Source of the DNA: Desulfosudis oleivorans
GTDB lineage: Bacteria; Desulfobacterota; Desulfobacteria; Desulfobacterales; SURF-7
Direction: 5' to 3'
NCBI GenBank assembly: GCA_020723325.1
Contig: DYJD01000035.1
Span: 1-61,908 of the forward strand
Length of the DNA stretch: 61,908 nt
Under the pieces are notes generated by a model. That model ran no database searches. It was not told where the DNA came from and was given only the letters and a program-made list of their open reading frames with translations. Made by a program: the position numbers and the translations under genes. This document shows positions 8,094-17,421 of the stretch, one piece after another (positions within the stretch are counted from its first letter, which is position 1; the number at the start of each line of letters is the position of its first letter).

Positions 8094-10739
8094 ATGAATC
8101 CACCGGGTGTGAAATACCTGCGGGACTACCACCCGCCTGATTTTACCGTTGAAACCATCGAACTTCATATTGATCTTCATCCAACTGAGACCATGGTCAC
8201 GGCCCAAGCCGTGTATCGCCGCAGTCCCGGCGCCCTGCCCGGGAAACCCCTGGTGCTGGACGGCAAAGATCTGACGCTTGTGTCCATGGCCATGGATGGG
8301 CGTCCGCTGAATACGGGCGACTATCAAATGGATAACGAAGGGCTGACAATCGCCGCTCCCCAGGATGAATTTCGCTTGACCGTCACCACCCGGCTTTTCC
8401 CCCAGGCCAACACGGCGCTGGAGGGCTTGTACCAATCCGGCTCCTTGTATTGCACCCAATGTGAAGCCACGGGTTTTCGAAAAATAACCTATTTCCCGGA
8501 CCGGCCGGATGTCATGGCTGTCTATACCTGCACCATTACGGCGGATCAGGAGAAATGCCCGGTGCTGTTGGCCAATGGGAATCTGGTGGATTCAGGCCGG
8601 GCCGGGTCCGGCCGGCATTTTGCCCGCTGGCATGATCCCTTCAAGAAGCCCTCTTATTTATTTGCCATGGTGGCCGGTGATCTGGGGGCGATTGAGGATC
8701 ATTACCGGACCCTGTCCGGCAGGAATGTGCGCTTGCGAATTTTTGTGGAAAAGGAAAATCTTGACCAATGCGCCCATGCCATGGCTTCCCTGAAAAAGGC
8801 CATGCAATGGGATGAAAGGGTTTACGGCCGGGAGTACGACCTGGATGATTATATGATCGTGGCGGTGAAAGACTTCAACATGGGGGCCATGGAAAACAAG
8901 GGCTTGAATATTTTCAACGCCAAATATGTGCTGGCCAAGCCGGAAACCGCCACGGATACGGATTTCCAGAACATCGAAGGGGTCATCGCCCACGAGTATT
9001 TTCACAATTGGACCGGCAACCGCATCACCCTCAGAAACTGGTTCCAATTGAGCTTAAAGGAGGGCCTGACCGTATTCCGCGATCAGGAATTTTCCGCTGA
9101 CATGGCTTCCCGGGCGGTAAAACGCATCGCCGACGTCCGGCGCTTGCGAACCTTTCAGTTTCCGGAGGATTCAGGGCCCATGGCCCATCCGGTGCGGCCT
9201 GAATCCTATATTCAGATGAACAATTTCTATACCCAGACCGTTTATGAAAAGGGTGCGGAGGTGATCCGCATGCTGTACCGGCTATTGGGACACGAGCTTT
9301 TTCGCCGAGGAATGGATCTCTATTTCAGCCGTCACGACGGTCAGGCCGTCACCACGGATGATTTTGTGGCAGCCATGGAGGCTGCCGCCGGCCGGGATTT
9401 CAGCCAATTCCGGCGCTGGTATTCCCAGGCCGGTACTCCCCAGATTGCAGTGAGCCGCAGCTACGATGCCCAGGCCCGGCGCTTCAGCTTGACATTTCAT
9501 CAGTCCTGTCCTCCCACTCCCGGCCAGCCGGTCAAATTACCCCTGCACATGCCCATGGCCGTGGGGTTGTTGCGGCCGGATGGGTCCGGGATGCCCCTTT
9601 CCCTTGGGGGCGCTGAAAGAGCCGGGCACTTCACGGAAATAGTGGAGCTGCGGGATTCGGAACAGACCTTTTGCTTTGAGGATGTGGATGTTGAGCCGAT
9701 TCCATCCCTGCTGCGGGGCTTTTCAGCTCCGGTGAAACTATCGGCCGGTTATACCGAGGCGGAACTGGCCTTGCTGCTGGAGATGGATCCAGATCCATTT
9801 AGCCGCTGGGATGCCGGGCAGCAATTCATCGGCCGGCGCATTCACGGCCTGATCGAGGCTTTTCAAAAAGGGGACGACTTGCGCTTGGACCGGAGTCTGT
9901 TGCCGGCCATGGGCAAGCTCTTGTCCGACAAAAGCCTTGACCAAGCCTTTGCGGCGCTGATGTTGACCCTGCCTGCGGAAACGGAAACAGGCCAGCAGAT
10001 GGCCGATGACGGCCGGTACATTGATCCGGACGCCATCCATTGGGTACGTGGCTTCCTGCGCAAAGAATTGGCCCTGGCCCTGCGTGACCATTTCCTTTCC
10101 GCCTATTTTGAAAATCAGACCAAGGGGGAATACCGGCTGGATTCCGAAGCCATGGCCCGGCGCGCCTTGAAAAATACGGCCCTTTCCTATCTATCCCGAA
10201 CCGGGCTGGAAGAAGACATTCGTTTGGTCTATCAGCATTTTTACCAGGCCGACAATATGACGGATGAACTTTCAGCCCTTACCCTGATCGCCGATTACGA
10301 TGACCAGGAGGCGGCCGCGGCTGTCAATTATTTTTTTCAAAAATGGCAAAAAGAAGATCTTGTAATTGAAAAATGGTTTGCGGTTCAGGCCGCGGCTTCA
10401 TCGCCCCAGACCCTGGCCCGGGTAAGGCAGTTGCTCGGGCATCCTTGTTTTTCCATACGCAACCCGAACAAGGTGCGGGCCTTGATCGGGGCTTTTTGCG
10501 GCAATCCCAGTCAATTTCATCAAGCCGCGGGCCACGGCTATAAATTTTTGGCTGAGCAGGTGAAGGTCCTGGATGGGATTAACCCGCAAATCGCCGCCAG
10601 GATGGTGGCCTTTTTCAATCCCTGGAAAAAATACAACCCTGGGCGGCAGGAACAAATGAGGCGTGAACTGGAGCAGATCCGGAAAACACCCGGCTTGTCT
10701 TCGGATGTGGCTGAAATCGTGGAAAAGGCGCTTTCATAA
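8094..10739 (+). CDS. pepN: Aminopeptidase N (M1 zinc metallopeptidase)
   Basis: The 881-residue protein matches bacterial PepN in length and order of domains. The exopeptidase motif GAMEN lies at about 264-268 and the zinc site is HEYFH with H300, H304 and E323 in the following helix. It removes N-terminal residues from peptides in the cytoplasm; no export signal is present. I prefer ATG 8094 because GGAG stands six bases upstream, while ATG 8073 overlaps the stop of the hybrid kinase gene but lacks a ribosome site. It may be co-transcribed with the signalling genes, although its function is general peptide turnover. Confidence 0.95.
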   Translation: MNPPGVKYLRDYHPPDFTVETIELHIDLHPTETMVTAQAVYRRSPGALPGKPLVLDGKDLTLVSMAMDGRPLNTGDYQMDNEGLTIAAPQDEFRLTVTTRLFPQANTALEGLYQSGSLYCTQCEATGFRKITYFPDRPDVMAVYTCTITADQEKCPVLLANGNLVDSGRAGSGRHFARWHDPFKKPSYLFAMVAGDLGAIEDHYRTLSGRNVRLRIFVEKENLDQCAHAMASLKKAMQWDERVYGREYDLDDYMIVAVKDFNMGAMENKGLNIFNAKYVLAKPETATDTDFQNIEGVIAHEYFHNWTGNRITLRNWFQLSLKEGLTVFRDQEFSADMASRAVKRIADVRRLRTFQFPEDSGPMAHPVRPESYIQMNNFYTQTVYEKGAEVIRMLYRLLGHELFRRGMDLYFSRHDGQAVTTDDFVAAMEAAAGRDFSQFRRWYSQAGTPQIAVSRSYDAQARRFSLTFHQSCPPTPGQPVKLPLHMPMAVGLLRPDGSGMPLSLGGAERAGHFTEIVELRDSEQTFCFEDVDVEPIPSLLRGFSAPVKLSAGYTEAELALLLEMDPDPFSRWDAGQQFIGRRIHGLIEAFQKGDDLRLDRSLLPAMGKLLSDKSLDQAFAALMLTLPAETETGQQMADDGRYIDPDAIHWVRGFLRKELALALRDHFLSAYFENQTKGEYRLDSEAMARRALKNTALSYLSRTGLEEDIRLVYQHFYQADNMTDELSALTLIADYDDQEAAAAVNYFFQKWQKEDLVIEKWFAVQAAASSPQTLARVRQLLGHPCFSIRNPNKVRALIGAFCGNPSQFHQAAGHGYKFLAEQVKVLDGINPQIAARMVAFFNPWKKYNPGRQEQMRRELEQIRKTPGLSSDVAEIVEKALS

Positions 10740-10803
10740 TTGTCGTCAGCGGCGCCCTGATGCTTCGGCAAGGGCGGAAGCAGGCTTGTTTGGCGCTCAA
10801 ACC

Positions 10804-10944
10804 CTACGAAATTCGTTTACCGGCCTCAATATCTTCCAGGTCCGGCAAGGCATTTTCACTGCCGGCGGCAAAGATGCAGGCCACTGCCAAATAAAGACAA
10901 AAAATTACGACCAGCGACAGAATGATGAGTAATAAATAAATCAT
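10804..10944 (-). CDS. 46-residue single-pass membrane microprotein
   Basis: A short open frame on the minus strand encodes 46 residues: an N-terminal hydrophobic helix (residues 2 to about 25, beginning MIYLLLIILSLVVIF) and a short acidic tail with ENALPDLEDIEAGKRIS. An AAAGGG sequence lies eight bases before the ATG. The clean membrane segment, charged cytosolic or periplasmic tail and ribosome site make it look real. I recognise no family. It is convergent with pepN and transcribed away from the AT-rich leader that also precedes the phosphodiesterase cluster. Confidence 0.55.
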   Translation of the reverse strand: MIYLLLIILSLVVIFCLYLAVACIFAAGSENALPDLEDIEAGKRIS

Positions 10945-11556
10945 TGTTTTTACCCTTTTCCCCAAGTTATTGCAGTAAATACAATCATCTGTAATAAATA
11001 AGCAAGCAATAAATATGCCATATTATAAAAATTATTTTTTGTTTGATATTATGTGGTTAGATTAAAGCTTGAGTAAATGATGAGGAATTGATACCTCTTT
11101 GCTTACTTATATGAAATAAATTTCCTAAAAAACAGCACAAATCCCTCCCGATTTCATCTTTGGTTCATTTTCATGGTGTATACCCTGTTTCAAAAACAGT
11201 GGCCGAGTTTGAAAAAAAGCATTTTGAATTGAATTATTTTTTTGTAATTTCATTGCATTGATATGCATATTATGGGGATATTATGGGTAAAATGCCGATA
11301 TTTAACCCCCATTTTCTGGTGTTGTCATTTCGCCGGTTTTGATATTTAAGTTAACAAAGTTAAATAAATGAGAGTTATATGTAATGCTATATAATCAAAG
11401 GATAAAATTACAATGGATGGATGAATTTGATAGCGGAATTGAGTTGGTTGCCTCTGAACCCGATTGAAGGCTTTTGCGGACCAATGCTCTGTAGTCCTGG
11501 TAATTCGCAGTAAATTCAAAACTAATATACGCCCATACCCGAATTGGGATTGAAGA
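10945..11556. other. AT-rich gene-free leader between divergent transcripts
   Basis: About 610 bases with markedly lower GC than the surroundings separate the microprotein gene (minus) from the hydrolase cluster (plus). I find no credible coding frame, tRNA or known riboswitch. The composition suits a regulatory region carrying promoters for both sides and perhaps binding sites for a nucleoid protein; no specific site could be assigned. Confidence 0.5.
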
Positions 11557-13677
11557 ATGGCATTCTTGTTTTTTTTCACCAGCGTCTTGCTGATGATTGC
11601 ATCACCGGAACCGGTGTCGGCTTACATTGGGCCGGGGGCCGGGTTTGCGGTGGCCGGTTCATTTCTGGTCATGTTGACGGCCATTGTATCGACAATTGTT
11701 GCTTTGTTGACCTGGCCACTGCGGGGACTGATCCACTTCATCCGTTTTCGGAAGATATATGCCCGCAGCCGGTTTAAAAAGATTGTGATTGTCGGCTTTG
11801 ACGGCATGGATTATTCCCTGACAAAGAAATGGATGGAAGAAGGAAAACTGCCCAATTTTTCACGTCTGAAGGAGCTTGGGACATTTAAACCCTTGCAATC
11901 CACCATCCCTCCGATTTCACCGGTGGCTTGGTCAGCTTTTCAAACCGGAACCAATCCTGGGAAAACCAATATTTTCGATTTCCTCACCCGGGACCGCATA
12001 TCATATGCAATCAAACTCAGCTCCGTGGATATCAAACCGCCCAAACCAAGGATCGGTTTCGGCAAATTCATTTTCCCGTTGGGGGATAGTGATATCCGGC
12101 TCTTGCGCAAAAGCATCCCCTTCTGGAAAATTATCGGCGATAAAGGTTTCTTCAGCAGCATTATCCGGGTGCCGATTACCTTTCCCCCGGAAAAGTTCAA
12201 CGGCGTGCAGCTTTCTGGAATGTGCGTCCCGGATCTACGAGGTTCTCAAGGTACTTTTTCATTTTTCACAACCCGTGCCGTGACAGATGCCGACCAAACC
12301 GGTGGGGAAACCTATACCGTCAAGAAAACCGGAAAACTGATTCACGCTGAACTCATGGGCCCGCCCAATCCGGTACTCAAGGAAAAAAAGCCCATGACCT
12401 GCCCGTTCAGGGTCAAGATTAAAAACAACCGGGAAGCGGAATTGCAACTGGGTCGCAACCGGTACCACTTGCAGCAGGGCGTCTATTCCAAATGGATAAC
12501 GGTTAAGTTCAGGGCCTTTCCAGGTATATGGATCGCAGGCATCTGCCGGTTCCTGCCGGTAAGCCTGGAACCGGATTTTGACCTGTATGTGACCCCCATC
12601 CATCTCCACCCTGACAAGCCGGCCATGCCCATCAGTCATCCCCCAATTTACGCCACCTATCTTTCAAAACGGCAAGGGTATTACGGCACCCTGGGGCTGG
12701 CAGAGGACAGTTGGGCCTTAAATTCGAAAAAAATCAGCGACGCCGCCTTTTATGAGCAGTGCCTTCAGGGGGATATGGAGCGGGAAAAGATGCTGATGGA
12801 TTCCATCAAAAATATCCATCGCGGCCTATGTGTATGCGTGTTCGACGGCACCGATCGGGTTCAGCATGCCTTCTGGCGGGAAATGGATGAACAACACCCG
12901 ATTCACCAGGGCAATTATCGCAAACCAGAAAAGCCGGCCATTGAAGCTGTTTATCAGCATGCCGATGCCGTGCTGGGAAGAATTTTGCAGCGCTGTCAAA
13001 ATAACAATACCCTGCTTTTTGTCATCTCCGACCATGGCTTCAGCGGGTTCCGTTACGGCATTGATCTAAACCGCTGGCTGGAGGAAAACGGATACCTGAA
13101 ACTGAAAAACAGTAACCGCGGGGCTAGAAATTTCGGCGATGTGGATTGGACTACCACCAAAGCATATGCAGTGGGACTGGCCGGGTTGTTCATCAATCTG
13201 AAGGGACGGGAATCCCAGGGCATCGTGGATCCGGAAAGAGAAGCATCGGTCTTGCGGGATGAAATTGCGGGCAAGCTGATAGGCCTGGAAGATCACATCC
13301 GCAAGCAGAGGGTGGTGAAGCAGGTCTACAACGCTTGGCAAACCTATCGGGGGCCCTATCGCATTGATGCCCCAGACCTGATTGTCGGTTATCAAGCCGG
13401 TTACCGGGCCTCCTGGGACACGGCCGTGGGTCGGGTCACGGACCGGGTCTTTCATGACAATATCAAGGCCTGGAGCGGGGATCACTGTATCGACCGCTCT
13501 CTGGTCCCAGGTGTTTTATTTTGCAACCGGATGATCAGCACGGAGGCGCCCAGGCTTGTGGATATGGCGCCCACAGTACTGGAAGCCTTCGGGGTTCAGG
13601 TGCCGGCCCATATGGACGGTCGGGCTTTGACCATAGAGAGAGACAGAAACCAAAAGCTTGAAAGCAGTATCCCATGA
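11557..13677 (+). CDS. Membrane-anchored alkaline-phosphatase-superfamily hydrolase (phosphodiesterase/pyrophosphatase-like)
   Basis: The 706-residue protein has two N-terminal hydrophobic segments (about 1-20 and 28-58) followed by a type I phosphodiesterase/nucleotide pyrophosphatase-like domain. The metal site looks intact: D82 in GFDGMD, T432-D433 and H437 in TDRVQH, D492-H493 in SDHGF and H643 in GDHC. A conserved Ser at 121 within PPISPVAW is the probable nucleophile (inference from its position). It heads a tight plus-strand cluster and overlaps the next, paralogous gene by four bases. The substrate, probably a phosphate or sulfate ester outside the cytoplasm, is unknown. Confidence 0.85.
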   Translation: MAFLFFFTSVLLMIASPEPVSAYIGPGAGFAVAGSFLVMLTAIVSTIVALLTWPLRGLIHFIRFRKIYARSRFKKIVIVGFDGMDYSLTKKWMEEGKLPNFSRLKELGTFKPLQSTIPPISPVAWSAFQTGTNPGKTNIFDFLTRDRISYAIKLSSVDIKPPKPRIGFGKFIFPLGDSDIRLLRKSIPFWKIIGDKGFFSSIIRVPITFPPEKFNGVQLSGMCVPDLRGSQGTFSFFTTRAVTDADQTGGETYTVKKTGKLIHAELMGPPNPVLKEKKPMTCPFRVKIKNNREAELQLGRNRYHLQQGVYSKWITVKFRAFPGIWIAGICRFLPVSLEPDFDLYVTPIHLHPDKPAMPISHPPIYATYLSKRQGYYGTLGLAEDSWALNSKKISDAAFYEQCLQGDMEREKMLMDSIKNIHRGLCVCVFDGTDRVQHAFWREMDEQHPIHQGNYRKPEKPAIEAVYQHADAVLGRILQRCQNNNTLLFVISDHGFSGFRYGIDLNRWLEENGYLKLKNSNRGARNFGDVDWTTTKAYAVGLAGLFINLKGRESQGIVDPEREASVLRDEIAGKLIGLEDHIRKQRVVKQVYNAWQTYRGPYRIDAPDLIVGYQAGYRASWDTAVGRVTDRVFHDNIKAWSGDHCIDRSLVPGVLFCNRMISTEAPRLVDMAPTVLEAFGVQVPAHMDGRALTIERDRNQKLESSIP

Positions 13678-15707
13678 AGCACATCAACAGACGCGAATTC
13701 ATCAAGCAATCGACGGTTGCCGCCGTCTTGCTGTCAAATGCAGTGATAAGCTTTCCGGCCTTTGCCGTACCTATGAAATCCCCTTCCGTGAGCAAAAGAA
13801 AACTGATCGTGATCGGATTTGACGGCATGGACCCTTACTTGTGTGAGCGCATGATGGCGCAAGGCAGGCTTCCGCATCTTGCCGCCATGCGGGCCAAAGG
13901 CGGCTATCGGCTGTTAAAGACAAGTCATCCGCCCCAGAGTCCGGTTGTCTGGGCCAGTTTCATCAATGGTGCCGGCCCAGGCAGTCACGGTATTTTTGAT
14001 TTCATCCATCGTGACCCGCAAAAACAGGTGGAACCCTATTTTTCCGCCGCGGATACCTTGCAAGGCGCAGGCTATTTTGAGATCGGAAACCATAAACTGC
14101 AATTGGATTTCTGGCCTTTCAACCACCGGCTGCCCCAAACAATTCTCAAGCGCCAGGGCACACCTTTCTGGGAGTATTTGGACAGGGCCGGCATTTCCTC
14201 CACCTTCTATGACCTGCCGTCCAACTATCCCCCCAGTCCCTCCAGGTACGGCAATCATCGTTGCCTGGCCGGCATGGGAACGCCGGATTTGCTGGGAAGT
14301 TATGGAACATTCCAACATTTCGCCGAGCAAGGCCCGGAACCCCCTGTTTCCAAAGGCGGTGGCCAGGAGGCCAGAATTTATTTTGATGGGGATACCTCCC
14401 GCCCGCTCAAATTGACAGGCCCGCTCAATACCATGCTGAAGACCCCTGTGCCCACCTGCATTGATTTTCAGGTGCATCGTGACCGGCGCGCCCAGGCCGC
14501 CGTTATCGAAATCCAGGGTAAAACCCTTGTATTGAAAAAAGGGGAATGGAGTGAATGGCAACCCCTTGAATTCGGCTTGTCGGCACCGGCCGGTCTTCCC
14601 AAGAAGAATATCGCCGCAATCTGCAGATTCTATCTTCAGGAGGTGGCGCCGAATTTCCGCTTGTATGTCTCGCCCATCAATGCCGATCCAATGGAGCCGG
14701 CCCTGCGATTGTCGGAGCCCATGGAATTCAGCCGGGAAATGGCCGACAAACTGGGGCTGTTCCACACCACCGGCTTTCAGGAAGACCATAAAGCCTTATC
14801 CAGAGGGATCTTCAGCGAAAATGAATTCATTCAGCAAGCAGGCCATGTATTGGCTGAACGGGAGCAGCAGTTGAATTATGCCTTGGACAACCATGACGAC
14901 GGGCTGCTGTTCTTCTATTTTTCAAGTACGGATCTCCAAGGGCACATGCTCTGGTGGGACAGCGCCGGCCCCCATCCGGCCCGCTCCGCGGCCGCTGCCG
15001 GAGAATGTTTTCAGCACCTGCAGAGGGTCTATATGCGCATGGATGCTATTGTGGGCGATTTGTTGAAACGCTGCATGGACAACACCCACCTCATTGTCAT
15101 GAGCGATCACGGCTTTGCCAATTTCCGGCGGCAATTCAATCTCAATGCCTGGCTGCAAAAGAACGGATATCTCGGACCATCCAAGGCCGCATCCATCCTG
15201 ACCGAAGTGGATTGGGAAAGTAGCCGGGCCTTTGGCCTGGGCATGAATGGTTTGTACCTCAATCTCAAAGGCAGGGAGAAATACGGCATTGTTGAAACCG
15301 GTGAGGAAAAAGAAAACCTAATGAACGAATTGATCACCCGGTTGGAGTCTGTTCAGGATGCGGACGGCAACCGGATCATCAAAAAGGTGCGGCGGTCTGA
15401 CCAGATTTTTTCAGGGTCGGCAATGGAATCAGCCCCGGATTTGATCGTCGGCTACCATCGGGAATACCGCGCCTCGTGGAAAACCGTGCTGGGCGAAATC
15501 AGCGAGGATATACTTCTCGACAACACCTCGGCCTGGGGGGCGGATCATTGCCTGGATGCTTCGGAAGTTCCGGGGGTGCTTTTCAGCAGCATGCCCATAT
15601 CGGTTGCCGATCCGTGCATTGAAGACCTGGCACCCTCGATTTTGAACGCATTCGACCTGGGGGCCGGGCCGGGCATGACCGGCAGAAACATCTTCAGTGC
15701 CTTCTAA
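13674..15707 (+). CDS. Tat-exported alkaline-phosphatase-superfamily hydrolase
   Basis: This 677-residue paralogue of the preceding gene carries a twin-arginine signal (NRREFIKQS, residues 4-12, then a hydrophobic stretch to about 32), so it should be exported folded. The catalytic layout is conserved: D50 in GFDGMD, probable nucleophile S89 in PPQSPVVW, the STDLQGH metal segment, D478-H479 in SDHGF and a later GADHC. Tat export suits a protein that loads its metals in the cytoplasm. Its start overlaps the previous stop (ATGA). Two paralogues, one anchored and one soluble, suggest sequential or complementary action on related substrates. Confidence 0.87.
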   Translation: MKHINRREFIKQSTVAAVLLSNAVISFPAFAVPMKSPSVSKRKLIVIGFDGMDPYLCERMMAQGRLPHLAAMRAKGGYRLLKTSHPPQSPVVWASFINGAGPGSHGIFDFIHRDPQKQVEPYFSAADTLQGAGYFEIGNHKLQLDFWPFNHRLPQTILKRQGTPFWEYLDRAGISSTFYDLPSNYPPSPSRYGNHRCLAGMGTPDLLGSYGTFQHFAEQGPEPPVSKGGGQEARIYFDGDTSRPLKLTGPLNTMLKTPVPTCIDFQVHRDRRAQAAVIEIQGKTLVLKKGEWSEWQPLEFGLSAPAGLPKKNIAAICRFYLQEVAPNFRLYVSPINADPMEPALRLSEPMEFSREMADKLGLFHTTGFQEDHKALSRGIFSENEFIQQAGHVLAEREQQLNYALDNHDDGLLFFYFSSTDLQGHMLWWDSAGPHPARSAAAAGECFQHLQRVYMRMDAIVGDLLKRCMDNTHLIVMSDHGFANFRRQFNLNAWLQKNGYLGPSKAASILTEVDWESSRAFGLGMNGLYLNLKGREKYGIVETGEEKENLMNELITRLESVQDADGNRIIKKVRRSDQIFSGSAMESAPDLIVGYHREYRASWKTVLGEISEDILLDNTSAWGADHCLDASEVPGVLFSSMPISVADPCIEDLAPSILNAFDLGAGPGMTGRNIFSAF

Positions 15708-15769
15708 ACAAGAAACAACCGGGGGTTCCCTGGGGCTGAAGCTGAACAATACAGCAAGGAGGTTTTAAT

Positions 15770-15955
15770 ATGGCAAAAATAAAAATCGATTCGAAACTCT
15801 ATGATCGCGCCAAAAAATTTGCTGAATTGGAAGGCTATAGCGGTATCGAAGAATTTATCTGCTCGGTGATTGAAGAAAAGATCGCCCTGATTGACGGGCC
15901 TGCCGACCAGAAGGCGGTCCATGATCAACTGCGGGGATTGGGATATATCGAGTGA
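15770..15955 (+). CDS. 61-residue protein sharing a C-terminal LGY tail with the sulfatase-like protein
   Basis: A strong ribosome site (AAGGAGG) precedes ATG 15770. The protein is hydrophilic and predicted helical: an N-terminal strand-like MAKIKIDSKLYDRAKKFAE, a loop, then an acidic helix. The start resembles short ribbon-helix-helix or CopG-like sequences but I would not assign DNA binding. It ends in QLRGLGYIE, close to the KLKSLGYME end of the sulfatase-like lipoprotein three genes downstream. That tail is frequent at the ends of sulfatases, so this may be an adaptor or regulator that uses the same docking tail. The gene overlaps the next one by GTGA. Confidence 0.75.
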   Translation: MAKIKIDSKLYDRAKKFAELEGYSGIEEFICSVIEEKIALIDGPADQKAVHDQLRGLGYIE

Positions 15956-16797
15956 AGGCTTTGGGCGTAATGCTTGTCTTGGGCGTCAATCAACCCGCCA
16001 ATCTGGCTGGAGGTTTGCTGGCCTATCCCATTTCGGTACTTCCTGCCTGGTCGGCCATTACTTTTTTTTCAGCGCTTCTCGGCTTTAGCGTGTTGTTTGT
16101 TTACAAGCATACTTCCAACCAGCGGGCGATTGGGGCCATCCGGGACAAAATCAAGGCGGATCTACTGGCTGTCAGATTGTTCAAGGGCAATATCCCATTG
16201 GCAGTGAGTTCCCAGGCCCGGGTGATGCTAAGTTCCTTAGGACTGCTTGGCCATTCTGTTGTCCCGCTGCTGGTTATGATCGTTCCGGTGGGGCTCATTC
16301 TGGTTCAATTGGGAATGTGGTACCAGGCCGGGCCGGCGGAGATCGGCAAACATCCGGTGGTGGTCAAGATGAAGCTCAAGGCCTCCTTATCCCCAGAACT
16401 GGCGATAATGCTGAAACCAAATGCCGATATGGCGGACCTGGCCGGCCCGGTGCAGGTGGTCAGCCGTAATGAGATTTTCTGGAAGATTCAGCCGTTGGCC
16501 GCCGGACAAACCAGGTTGCAGTTTCAGGTGGGTGACCAGGTGGTTGAAAAACTGTTGTCGGCCGGCAACGGATTTATGCGGATCAGCAGCAAGCGCCCGG
16601 GGATGAATTGGCAGGATATGCTTCTTTATCCTTTGGAACCTCCCATAGAAGACAACTCCGCCGTAGATTCCATCGAAATTCTATATCCGCAGCGCAAATC
16701 CCATGTTTATGGTACGAATTGGTGGCTGATTTATGTCTTTTCCGTTTCCATGCTCTTCGCCTTTTTGCTTAAACCCTTTTTAAAAGTGAGTATGTAA
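15952..16797 (+). CDS. Integral membrane protein of unknown family with a periplasmic domain
   Basis: The 281-residue protein starts at GTG 15952 inside the stop of the previous gene. It has hydrophobic segments near residues 5-25, 30-50 and 95-120, a globular region of about 120 residues (about 125-245) rich in beta-prone sequence, and a final membrane helix near 258-276. Between the early segments lies a basic helical hairpin (QRAIGAIRDKIKADLLAVR). This order recalls the YidC/Oxa1/EMC3 superfamily, but I see no diagnostic motif and the likeness may be superficial. Its position suggests a membrane platform for the surrounding extracytoplasmic hydrolases. Confidence 0.75.
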   Translation: MKALGVMLVLGVNQPANLAGGLLAYPISVLPAWSAITFFSALLGFSVLFVYKHTSNQRAIGAIRDKIKADLLAVRLFKGNIPLAVSSQARVMLSSLGLLGHSVVPLLVMIVPVGLILVQLGMWYQAGPAEIGKHPVVVKMKLKASLSPELAIMLKPNADMADLAGPVQVVSRNEIFWKIQPLAAGQTRLQFQVGDQVVEKLLSAGNGFMRISSKRPGMNWQDMLLYPLEPPIEDNSAVDSIEILYPQRKSHVYGTNWWLIYVFSVSMLFAFLLKPFLKVSM

Positions 16798-17372
16798 TGG
16801 AAAGGGCCTTTGTCACCGTGGTCTCAGGTTTGCCCAGGTCCGGGACCTCCATGATGATGCAGGTTTTGGCAGCCGGCGGCCTTCCGATTTTATCCGACGG
16901 AATCAGAGAAAAGGATCCGGATAATCCCAGGGGATATTACGAATACGAGCCGGTGAAAAAAACCAAACAGGACCCCAGTTGGGTGAAACTGGCCGTGGGT
17001 AAGGCCGTAAAGGTTATTTACAGTCTGGTGTATGAACTCCCGGCCGGTTACAACTACCGCCTGATCTTCATGCAAAGAAATATGGACGAAGTGCTGGCCT
17101 CCCAAAAGAAAATGCTGGACAGAAGCGGTCGTCAAGGCGCCAAGGTGAGTGAAGCCGAGCTCGCCGCGCTGTTTCAAAAACAACTGACCGACTTTTATAA
17201 GTGGATCGCCGGGCAGGCTCAATTCTCCATATTGACGGTGAATCACCGGCAGATGCTTTCGTCCACCCTGATCGAATGTAAAAAGATAGCAGGATTTATA
17301 GGTGAAGACTTTGATGATGAGGCCGCGGCTGCTGTGGTCAGCCCTTTGCTGTACCGCAATCGATGGAAGTAG
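16797..17372 (+). CDS. Small sulfotransferase-like protein
   Basis: The 191-residue protein has the PAPS 5'-phosphosulfate loop GLPRSGTSMM (residues 11-20) and a candidate 3'-phosphate site, R94 with S102 in QRNMDEVLAS. These are hallmarks of the sulfotransferase fold, which moves sulfate from PAPS to hydroxyl or amino groups. It has no export signal, so it should work in the cytoplasm. At 191 residues it is shorter than most family members (250 to 300), yet it begins and ends cleanly. The start overlaps the preceding stop (TAATG). Together with nearby sulfatase-superfamily proteins it hints at a sulfated or phosphorylated exported molecule. Confidence 0.82.
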   Translation: MERAFVTVVSGLPRSGTSMMMQVLAAGGLPILSDGIREKDPDNPRGYYEYEPVKKTKQDPSWVKLAVGKAVKVIYSLVYELPAGYNYRLIFMQRNMDEVLASQKKMLDRSGRQGAKVSEAELAALFQKQLTDFYKWIAGQAQFSILTVNHRQMLSSTLIECKKIAGFIGEDFDDEAAAAVVSPLLYRNRWK

Positions 17373-17421
17373 TTATAAAATCTTTAGAAATATTGCAGGC
17401 TGTTATTATAGAGACTTGATC

